DNA of 64,000 nucleotides. It comes from Mesostigma viride. Its lineage: Eukaryota > Streptophyta > Mesostigmatophyceae > Mesostigmatales > Mesostigmataceae. Both the position numbers and the translations under genes were made by a program. The DNA is taken from contig RPFO01000380.1 in assembly GCA_009746045.1 (NCBI GenBank), positions 1,867,899 through 1,931,898 on the forward strand. Direction: 5' to 3'. The notes beneath the pieces are model-generated. The model had not been told where the DNA came from, searched no databases, and saw nothing but the letters and a program-made list of their open reading frames with translations. This document shows, piece by piece, positions 56,901 to 64,000 of the stretch (its first letter is position 1; the number at the start of each line of letters is the position of its first letter).

Positions 56901-59900
56901 GAAGGGCTTGGTGGGGTTCGTTACAGCGACCAGCATCAAATGCGTGGTGAGGGAAACCTCGCTGGGGAGGGAACCTTGAGCGAGCAGCGAGGCGCCTCAG
57001 GGGTGCCCCCCCACGGCGAGGGGTCGACGTTGTCGGTTCTTGACGAGGAAGGGCGCGGTGAAGGAGATGAGGGCAAGGCGCAGGAAGGGCGGGATGAGGG
57101 TGGTGGGGGTGATGCGGAGGACGGGCGTGGTGCTGGGTATTTTGAGCACAGGCAGGAAGCTCACGGTGAGGCTGGTGACGGCGACCAGAAGGAAGGGCGT
57201 GGTGGGGGATGCGAGCCCACTGAGCGTGACCGGTGTGGTGAGGGACTTGAGGGTGATGTGGAGGAAGGGCGTGGTAAGGGTGGTGACAGCGACCAGCGCG
57301 GCGGGAGGCGTGGGGGGCATGAGGACGAACGCGAGGGCGGGCGAGGTGATGGTGCTGAGCATGACCGGCAAAAAGGAGGTGATGGCGCGGGCACGCAGGA
57401 AGGGCAACAGGATGACGAGGGCGCTGCGAGGGAGCTGTATGTATCTGCGGCATGGGCTGACCTCGGCAGGGATAAGGCTTGTGGCGGTGACGGCGGTGCT
57501 TCCATGGTTGGACTCCACTCTCCTAGTGCGGCACGTGCCGAGGATGCCAGCAACGGGCTGGCTGCGAGCGACGGTGCGGGTGCCAGCGGGGAGGGTGCCG
57601 GCGGTGCGGCTGCCGGCAGGTCGCACGAGGACCATCGCCCTCCCCCCGCGGGACCATCGCCCTCGGCATCCTCCCCCCGCGGACCCTCGGCCTCCTTGCT
57701 GTCGTCCGCGTCCTTGTACCAACGCGATCATGCGTCGTCCTCAACATGCGTGACGACATCATCGTCTTCCGTGCCCCCGGCAACTAGAATGCCATCTCTG
57801 GTGTCCTCCTCGTCATCGTCAGCACCTCAGCTGCCCTCAGATGCAGCAGGGTCTGGGCCGGCGACTCCACCACCGTCTTGCGCGCTGGGGACAGGACCTG
57901 CGTCAAGCGCCAGCAGCAGCAGCAGCAGCAGAGGTGCTGGTGGCGGTGGTGATGATGGCGGTGGTGTTACCAGCAGCAGCAGCAGCAGCAGCGGCAGTAG
58001 CGCCAACAGCACCAACAGCAGCATCAGCAGCAACAGCGGTGGGGGCGGTCACGGCACAGCATCGCCCATCAATGGCGCGCCACTTGGCAGCATGCCAGTT
58101 CCTGGTGCCATCCCGGCCGCCGCCACCCCGACGCCTGCGGGAGCCTGCAAGTACTCTCCCCAGCAGATGCTGAGCTGGCGGTCGGCCACGCGCCTGGTGC
58201 TGAGCGAACGCCATGTGGCGCGCCTGTCGCTTATCGGCGTGTATGCGGGCGATCCGGACAGTGAAGATGAGCTGGCGGGAGCCGTGACGGAGGATGAGAG
58301 CGAGGGGGAGGAGTCGAGTGACGACGGGGAGGATTTGGTTGGGTTGGTGACAGAGGAGTGGATGATGGGGCAGGGTCCTTGGGAGGAGGGCGCGAGGCAA
58401 GAGCCCAGCGGCGATGGGCGCTCCGCGGAGGAGTCGTCCTCGAGCGGCGATGGGGCCTCGATGGAGGAGCTCGTGCGGGAATTGGCAGGGGAAGCGGCAC
58501 AGGCGGGTATGACAGACGAAGACGCCGCAGAAGCGGGGGTGGCCGAGGGGGGGGGGCACTGGGAAATGAGCCACGGTGGGGGCCGGCACATGGGGGTAAG
58601 GGGCACCTTCTCGTTGCACAAAAAGGAAAATTAAAGCCGCTGGCACGGGAAGCCCTGGGGGGGGCATCCTTTTCCACAGCAGGATACCACCCCTTGCATG
58701 GCCGTATGCCACGGGGGGTCGCGGTATCTGTGGAGCCACAAAGACCGGAGGGCCAGGGAGGGGTGTCGGGCGACGATGTCGCGTCCAAGCGGGCGAGGGG
58801 GGCAGGTTCCAGCTATCCCCGCGAAGAGGAGAATGGCAGGGCCCGGGGCGGAGAGGAGATAAGCAGCAGGGGCGATGTGGGTGCAGCGGGGGGGGAAGGT
58901 CGGTGTCGCGTTGGGGATGGTTCGACGGCTGAGCTTGTTCGTGACATTCCTTCTGGGGCAGTCCAGTCAGCATCAGACCCTTCCTTTGGGGTAGTCCAGC
59001 CGGCACCGGGATTGGGTGATGTGGCCGCACAGTTCGTATCGGGACTACCCTTTGGGGCAACGAAGCCGGCAGTGGAAGCAGGCAGCGCAGATCATGTACC
59101 CGGTGCGGTCATGCCTGCACATCAGCCCCCTGCTTCTGCGGCGGGCCATGTCAGCTCCAGGGAGACTCATGATGGTGACAATGATAATGATGATCATAAT
59201 GGGGGGGGTGCTCGGGGCGGGGTGGTGGATCGGGGCGGGGTTGTGGAAGAGCCAGCAGTGCTTGTGGATGGCCAGGGGGGTCTTGGGACGGAGGATGCGG
59301 CTGGTGTAGGCGGTGCGGAGCAGGGGGTAGCTCGCAGGCGGAGGGGGGGGGTGAGAAAGCACCGCACACAGGGAAACGTGGGGGGGGTGGAGTTTGTGGG
59401 GGAGAGGTCAGATGGGTCAGAGGAGCGCTATGAGGAGGGGGGGGAGGAGAGGGTGGCCGATGGCACAATGGGGGACGTTTGTGTACAGGATGGCTTGTGG
59501 GCGAGTGGGCTCAAGGGATGCGAGGATATTGTGGGGAGGAGTGGGACAACTGGCAGGTGGGTGGAAGATGATCCGGAGGGGGGGGGGATCCCTCTGGTGC
59601 ACGACATGGCCAGTGAAGGCGTCTGGGAGGGAGGGGGAAAGCTTTTGGGGCCGGGTGTGGCGAGCCTGCGGGAAGCAGGGCAACGAGCTCCAGTGGAGGA
59701 GGATGGTGACTTGAAACAAGGAGCTTTCCGGATCAAGGAAGAGCCAAGTGGGCTGGAGTCATGTGGTCTTGAAGACGGAGAATATGTGCCACGGGAAGAG
59801 GCCAGTGGGGTGGAGGAGGGGGAGTATGTCCCGTTGGAGGAGGTCAGTGGCCTGGAGGACGGTGAATATTTGCCTGGTGATTCGCTGGTTAGTGGGATGG

Positions 59901-60397
59901 AGGAAGGTGAATATGTGCCTGGCAATTCGCTGGTTAGTGGGCTGGAGGAAGGTGAATATGTTCCTGGCGATTCACTGCTCAGTGGGCTGGAGGAAGGTGA
60001 ATATGTGCCTGGCAATTCAGTGGTTAGTGGGCTGGAGGAAGGTGAACATGTGCCTGGCAATACGCTGGTTAGCAGGCTGGAGGAAGGTGAATACTTCCCA
60101 GAACAAGAGGCCAGCGGTTATGAAGAAGGGGAGTACACTCGAGGGGAAGAGCCGATCTACGAGCGTGGTCAAAGACCAAACTTGAGTGAATGTTCTGGAG
60201 TTTCACAACCAAAGCAGCAAAATGCGGGTCCGCATGGGGTTCTGGATGAGATGCGGCCCAGCCATGTCCAAGCTACACCAGGGACTGTAGCGGCATCGAT
60301 GGCCGGGGTGGGGAATATGGCAGGCCCGGACCAATATGACGATGATGAAGCTGATGAGCTCAACGCACTCCTCGGCCTGCTGGTTTGCGACGATTGA
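41917..60397 (+). CDS. NYN domain plus multi-LOTUS (MARF1/limkain-like) protein with giant disordered tail
   Basis: Ten exons: 41917-41963, 42627-42821, 43555-43657, 44431-44754, 45152-45316, 46770-46943, 47699-48092, 49635-49788, 51325-51429 and 53313-60397. Every junction is GT-AG with matching phase (2, 2, 0, 0, 0, 0, 1, 2, 2). Residues 11-130 form an NYN (PIN-like nuclease) domain: APVAVYWD, then [25 protein letters not shown] and [27 protein letters not shown]-like modules follow at about 170-235 ([20 protein letters not shown]), 252-336, 425-519, 527-600 and 685-758 ([20 protein letters not shown]), nearly all split by an intron. Such proteins bind RNA and control its stability. The usual WDxEN and SGDxDF acids are reduced to WDVF and AADVTF, so nuclease activity is doubtful. 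The last exon adds a low-complexity tail of about 2,100 residues and needs two one-base corrections. Confidence 0.88.
42811..42893 (+). repeat. Multiplied exon 2 end and 5' splice site
   Basis: The exon end AACTGCAG followed by the donor GTAGGTGCC is followed by three imperfect repeats: ACTCTGCAGGGAGTTGCC, TCACTGCAGGTCACTGCC and CCACTGCAGGTAGCTGG. At least one copy keeps a plausible donor. Confidence 0.75.
43031..43218 (+). repeat. 47-bp tandem repeat, four copies
   Basis: The unit is GCCTCTGTTTCCTATTTCTG then CCAAGGGGTCATGAGACAGT then AGAACCG. It lies in the second intron of the NYN-LOTUS gene. Confidence 0.9.
43621..43774 (+). repeat. Tandem duplication of exon 3 end, donor and intron start
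   Basis: 43621-43694 and 43701-43774 are almost identical. Each holds the last 37 coding bases, the GTAGGT donor and about 37 intron bases ending in ACAG. The second copy could serve as an alternative 5' splice site. Confidence 0.92.
45860..45920 (+). repeat. C-rich simple repeat
   Basis: CCCCCCACCC-type tract in intron 5 of the NYN-LOTUS gene. Confidence 0.85.
46148..46505 (+). repeat. ~56-bp tandem repeat, about six to seven copies
   Basis: The unit is GCCGCAGGTTTGCAATACCA then TGAATCGATTGCCTACTATC then CATGCATTTGCTCAT. It lies in intron 5. Open frames across it are artefacts. Confidence 0.92.
47632..47675 (-). repeat. Short degenerate telomere-type repeat, inverse orientation
   Basis: Runs of AAACCCTAAACCC with errors lie in intron 6, opposite in orientation to the long block at 48,992-49,256. 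Confidence 0.7.
48406..48433 (+). repeat. Poly-G tract
   Basis: An almost uninterrupted run of more than 20 G in intron 7. Its length in the assembly may be unreliable. Confidence 0.8.
48593..48716 (+). repeat. 19-bp tandem repeat, six to seven copies
   Basis: The unit is AGCTTGTAGTGCCAGCAGT in intron 7. Confidence 0.92.
48992..49256 (+). repeat. Interstitial telomere block (TTTAGGG)n, about 38 units
   Basis: After a few GTTTCGG variants, pure TTTAGGG units run to 49256. This is the plant-type telomere repeat. It lies inside intron 7 of a gene whose exons continue on both sides, so it is not a chromosome end. Confidence 0.95.
49781..49825 (+). repeat. Triplicated exon 8 end and 5' splice site
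   Basis: CTATGTCAG plus GTAGGGCG is followed by CTATGTAGGTAGGGCG and CTATGTCAGGTATGG. Three overlapping candidate donors lie within 45 bp. Confidence 0.85.
50617..51195 (+). repeat. 29-bp minisatellite, about 20 copies
   Basis: The unit is TCTGGCACCCGTGCGGCATC then TTTTCTTTG. As 29 is not a multiple of three, each frame reads the same peptides cyclically; the frames are artefacts. Older degenerate copies lie at 50,500-50,560, and another at 51,290-51,325 runs into the splice acceptor of exon 9. Confidence 0.95.
52140..52845 (-). pseudogene. Reverse transcriptase fragment (YIDD type) in intron 9
   Basis: Minus strand. The frame reads [40 protein letters not shown] and then [15 protein letters not shown], followed by [20 protein letters not shown] and [19 protein letters not shown](A)LLA, the YIDD catalytic box and the YLDL motif are typical of non-LTR RTs, perhaps of Penelope-like type (family placement uncertain). 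The RT core is partial, upstream palm motifs and any endonuclease are missing, and it lies antisense in the host intron. It is a truncated copy, and sequence down to about 51,930 may be its 3' remnant. Confidence 0.8.
53313..60397 (+). CDS. Last exon of the NYN-LOTUS gene: LOTUS modules and low-complexity tail
   Basis: Acceptor GCCGCAG at 53306-53312. It opens [20 protein letters not shown] (end of the fourth LOTUS-like module). The fifth module lies at about 53,700-53,930. Then come Gly/Pro-rich and Gln-rich stretches, [15 protein letters not shown] repeats (55,880-56,050) and (EG)n encoded by GAGGGC units (56,165-56,385). Acidic GEGDE-rich blocks and Ser runs from CAG repeats (57,900-58,040) follow. 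Tandem [15 protein letters not shown] repeats (59,750-60,130) precede the ending [16 protein letters not shown]. The frame shifts at the 13-G run 56787-56799 and at the 10-G run 58547-58556. A single additional G at each restores one continuous frame. Confidence 0.8.
56165..56385 (+). repeat. (GAGGGC)n hexanucleotide in coding sequence
   Basis: About 37 units encode alternating Glu-Gly, with a single GGCAAGGGC variant (EGKG). On the other strand it would read Ala-Leu or Ser-Pro repeats, which I treat as artefacts. Confidence 0.95.
59750..60140 (+). repeat. Coding tandem repeats [11 protein letters not shown]
   Basis: About ten units of 13-19 residues centred on EEGEYVP, most precise at 59,880-60,080 where the period is 57 bp. 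They are acidic with a conserved Tyr and may be short binding motifs. Confidence 0.85.
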
Positions 60398-60884
60398 ATT
60401 TTCACGGAGATTTTATTCCGTCTAAAGGTGGTTGTGAAATAAGCAAGTTGTGTGTTCGTATCGCAGCGCAGAAGATGTATCTTGGAAGGCAACCTGTACC
60501 TTGATATGCAGCCTCATATTTATGTTGAAATGTAGGCTGACTAATGTTTGAAGAGCGAGCTCAACCTTGCATGACGATCTAAAGCTCTTAAAATGACGTT
60601 GCGTGCATGAAGTTAGCAAGTTCACATTACGTAAATACATTAAGTTCGTGCTAATTTTACCAAGCTGGGTACTGTACCTAGTGATCTTGAATTAACCTGC
60701 ATGCACATGTGGTCATATATAAGTACCATGAATTTATTTACTTATAAATTAATAGGCATGCACGTGACGTACTGCCGGTCGCGTGGGCCAGTGCCAATAC
60801 CAAGTAAACAAACACAATCCAACCCCTATAATATACGTACACCACGAGAACGGGAGGGAGGGCTCCCTTGACTATTAAATTAAG
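60398..60884. other. 3' region of the NYN-LOTUS gene, nothing further recognised
   Basis: AT-rich sequence after the stop, presumably 3' UTR and spacer. No clear polyadenylation signal can be singled out. Confidence 0.45.
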
Positions 60885-61550
60885 AACATAACTCCGTTGG
60901 GAGTGTATGTAACACATAGCCCTGAGAGGGGCCGCATATGGTTTGTATAATACATTCTGAGCTACAACCTGCAGGTGGGGGGATGTAAACCGCCACCTAC
61001 TCTGGGTGCACAATGTGCACCTGCACATCACCATGATGTATCATACCTAAAATTAAGGCCTGGCATGGGGTGGAAGATCATTATGGCTAGGCAATGGCTA
61101 GGGTGCATGGCTTCTCAGCAGAGAGCATGCAACTCGCTGCATGGGCAAAACATGACTAAATAAAGCTAGGCATCATCTGGTGTGGGGCTCATCATAGGCA
61201 CACATGTTCATGGCTAAATAATGCTTATTCATCATCTGGTATCATGGGGCCCACAATAGGCGTACGTACATGTACAAGGCCACGGTGGCTAGGCCTTACT
61301 ATTCTACACTACTGCTGAGAAGCCATGCCCTAGCTCCTGTATAGCCATGATGAACTTCCCTCACATGACATGCTCCCCCTGAGCTGGGCATAGCGTGATC
61401 GATTATGAGGGTGCAGGTGCCCTGGCGCACCTAGAGCAAGTGTCGTTTACATTCCCACCCTTGCAGGAAGTCGCCTAGAATGTATTATAGGCCATATGCC
61501 CCTAGCTTCTCAGGGATATGTGCTACATATTCTCCCAACGGAGTTATGTT
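60885..61550. mobile_element. ~0.67-kb element with ~90-bp terminal inverted repeats
   Basis: The left end AACATAACTCCGTTGGGAG with ATGTAACACATA downstream matches the reverse complement of the right end (ATGTGCTACATATTCTCCCA then ACGGAGTTATGTT). The arms continue to match through CATATGG and TATAATACATTCT. It has no coding frame. It shares the CCGTTGGG core with other fragments in the window. Confidence 0.75.
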
Positions 61551-62540
61551 ACAATTCAATTCAATTCAATTCAAGTCTACACTACTACTGCTCTAGACCC
61601 CTAAGCTGGGGTGGCTGGAGGTGCTGGGGCAGCGGGGGTCGCTTGCCATGGCTTGTGGCCGACCTAGATGGCCGCCCCCTTCCAGTACACCGGCTTCCCC
61701 GCCGCGGTCTGCCGGAGCTGGAGGTAGGTCGGCCATAGCTTCCGTCGCCGTTGTTGCTGCTCCAGGGTCAAGTCGTCGTCCGAGATGTAGTGAGTCGATC
61801 CTTTCGAGCCGCTTGCGGCGTCTGAGGAACCAAATCTTGTCCGCCGGGTTCAGTTCTCATAATGAGCAGCAGGGGAGGCGCCCCCGCCCTACCCCGGCTG
61901 CCGGCGAGCGGGGAAGGCGGTGGGCGTCCAGCTTGATGTCACCAATGAGGCCAATGCGGCTGCAAGGATTTCTTTCTCAAACGGCCTGTGCCGAAGCTTC
62001 ACGGAGTTCTCACCTTCCACCAGGTCGAAGTTCTTGACGTTGACGTTAAGGCTGCGCTTGCATGCACATGGCGAGCTCGGCCTCCTCGCAAAGGCCGAGC
62101 GTCTGCTGCTGGAGCTAGCTGTGCTGCGACGTACGGCGGAGGCGGTACATGGTGGTGGAGGTGGTGTGGTGCTTCAGCATGTCCGGCCGGGGTGGAAGGA
62201 GCATCGCCTGCCGGGCGGCAGCGAGGGTTGGCTGAATTGGCGGCAATGTCCTTCACCGTGACCGCCTGGGCAGTGAGGCCTGCGGTGTTTTGCAGGCTCT
62301 CGGTGGCGATGGCGTTGCATCCTTGAGGCGCTGGTCGATGTCGAGGAGCTGGGCTTTGATCAATGTCGGCGTTGGAGGTGGAGGCGGGCAGTGGTGGAGG
62401 CGAGGAGGGTGGAGTTGGCGGTGGAGATGCCCTAGCCTAATATGGATTTGTACTACAGCACTAGTACCAATTGGTTTTTTTTCAACATTGTTATTTAATG
62501 CCTCTCATAGGTCCAAAGCATGGAGGTCAGTGTCCCAACA
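61551..62540. other. GC-rich segment, possible decayed coding sequence
   Basis: AATTC repeats at the start, then a GC-rich block (61,640-62,440) with several overlapping frames. On the minus strand short peptides such as ENSVKLRHRPFEKEILAA look protein-like but are broken by stops. I cannot assign a family. Confidence 0.35.
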
Positions 62541-62912
62541 TGTGGTGACACCGTGACACCGTGACACCGTGACACCGTGACACCGTGACATCACAACACT
62601 AGCATTTCACAGTTTGTATGATGTCACATGGTAATGTGACGTTCAGCACTGGTATCATGATGTCCACATGTAAGCTAAAGCGCTGCCCAACATGACGTGA
62701 CACCGTGACATCATGACACCGTGACACCGTGACATCACAACACTAGCTAGCATTTCACAGTTTGTATGATGTCACAAGGTAATGTGATGTACAGCACTGA
62801 TATCATGATGTCCACATGTAAGCTAAAGCGCTGCCCAACATGACGTGACACCGCACGACATCATGACACCGTGACATCGTGACACCGTGACATCGTGACA
62901 CCGTGACATTGA
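62541..62912. repeat. GTGACACC microsatellite in a ~150-bp tandem duplication
   Basis: Blocks of GTGACACC alternate with a CATCACAACACTAGC to GCTGCCCAACATGACGTGAC unit. That unit occurs twice (about 62,580-62,700 and 62,730-62,850). Confidence 0.88.
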
Positions 62913-63631
62913 ATCTTGCTATGTATGGAGATATCGTTTTTCACTTCTCTAACTTGAGTAATGCAAGCACAAGGCAACATAATTAGTTTTGAACCCCTGA
63001 AAAGAAAGAACCTTACATGCCCTACGTCTCAGAACACTGTTGCATCATGCATGACACCAGGACACGGTGACAAAGTGGCATGGCACAAGATACAACTGCA
63101 TTTGACACCAAATATTGATAAGGCTAAACAACTAGCCTTCATTCCTAAATAGCCATGCATGCATCACATTCTTTACTGAAATATGACATGGATCTACTAA
63201 GTCAACCATGCAGTCACATGTGAGTCTCAAACCATTAAAACAGGTATGCGCATATGTGTATTCCATCTGGGTTTGATGCCCAGGCGCATACCATTAATTA
63301 GACAACTAGTCCAAAACAATGCATGTCTCACTTAATAGTCATCATAATACACATCTTGTTCCAGATTGTTATTTGGTATTTCACCAGACGCCTCCGAGGC
63401 ACTGCGTCCGATGATGCCTGGTGCAAAACAATAGCATTTATAGCACGCAAAACAAGAAAGCAAAACAAGAAAGTTACGTATTTTCTCCGACACCAAACGT
63501 CATCGTATGACCCTCCATGCAGCAGCCTCGTGCAAGCTGAATTGCATAGAAGCTGCAACTACTATTCTATTCATGAAAGCATACAGGCAGGCAGTCGACA
63601 TCCCAAGCAGGATAACCCCCCTAAACAACAA
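62913..63631. other. No gene recognised
   Basis: AT-moderate sequence with short frames only. Confidence 0.5.
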
Positions 63632-63736
63632 CCCCTCGCGGGGGGCGCGTGAAAACGGCAAAGGCAAAGCGGAGCCCGCCGCCTTTGGGCGGGCTCCGCT
63701 TTGCCTTTGCCGTTTTCACGCGCCCCCCGCGAGGGG
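63632..63736. repeat. Perfect 49-bp-stem hairpin with 7-nt loop
   Basis: The arms run 63632-63680 and 63688-63736, with loop GCCTTTG. The outer part is CCCCTCGCGGGGGGCGCG and the inner part GGCAAAGGCAAAGCGGAGCC. No mismatch is seen. It could be a fold-back element or an inverted-duplication scar. It has no downstream T-run that would suggest a terminator. Confidence 0.9.
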
Positions 63737-64000
63737 AAATTTTTTTTGGAAAATGGGGCAAACCAAGGGGGTTTTCTTACGGAATTTACCTGCGATCTTC
63801 CTTGCGATGCAGTTTTGCCTGGTCGCTCGCGCTCCCCGTCCGAACCGCCATCAGAGGCTGCATTAATTCTATTAACCCCTAAATGGTCTGGCTGCCGATT
63901 TTCCGCCTAAAACTGAGTTACAGCCGACACGTCGGCCCCTTCTCGGGGGACCAAATGCCGCCAAAACTATTGAGAATTAGGAAAAGTTTAGCTGAGAAGA
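63737..64000. other. Window end, no gene recognised
   Basis: A short frame (63,649-63,882) covers the hairpin and is a product of its sequence. Nothing else is seen. Confidence 0.5.

Noticed and set aside
58594-58680. Intron with GTAAGG donor and TTTTCCACAG acceptor near the second frame break
   Set aside because: Both splice-like sites exist, but joining them enters a frame with an early stop. A one-base correction in the G10 run gives a continuous frame.

Overview
The window is nuclear DNA from a green-lineage (Viridiplantae) eukaryote. It has spliced genes with GT-AG introns, a plant-type TTTAGGG repeat block, an LTR retrotransposon primed by initiator tRNA-Met, and a secreted CPYC glutaredoxin of plant type. 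The many repeats and large introns fit a streptophyte alga of the Chara type better than a land plant, but that placement is inference.

From 1 to 34 kb the DNA is almost entirely mobile-element territory. Gene A (minus, 12,470 to 4,339) has four coding pieces and is cut by a 4.5-kb Copia-type element that carries only gag and protease and has intact LTRs and a 5-bp target duplication. Immediately right of gene A is a pair of long, diverged terminal inverted repeats at 12,474-12,815 and 34,000-34,339. Each has GGGGAC at its tip and abuts TTAA, so they could bound one 21.9-kb element. Between them lie a 1,087-bp palindrome, gene C (minus, at least 11 exons, no recognised function), several kb of minisatellite, and gene B (plus), a three-exon DDE-type transposase-like gene. 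A 1.48-kb hAT-like element sits in an intron of gene B. Genes A, B and C share an unusual 20-22-bp palindrome (GGTCACTCTGCAGAGTGACC and variants), mostly placed just inside introns or just after a stop codon. I saw no copy in the right half of the window.

From 34.3 to 38 kb there are a degenerate LINE and SINE-like or fold-back fragments. From 38.1 to 60.4 kb there are two convincing host genes arranged head to head. One is a four-exon glutaredoxin (minus, 129 residues, reconstructed with consistent splice phases). The other is a ten-exon gene on the plus strand for a MARF1/limkain-like protein with an NYN domain, about five LOTUS (OST-HTH) modules and a very long low-complexity tail. Its introns hold minisatellites, interstitial telomere repeats and a reverse-transcriptase fragment. 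At five exons of these two genes the exon end plus 5' splice site is duplicated one to three times downstream, a recurring pattern I cannot explain from known features.

From 60.4 to 64 kb there is no gene I can support. It holds a TIR element, GTGACACC microsatellites and a perfect 49-bp-stem hairpin. Several reading-frame breaks sit in homopolymer runs and would each be repaired by one extra base, so some may be sequencing errors.
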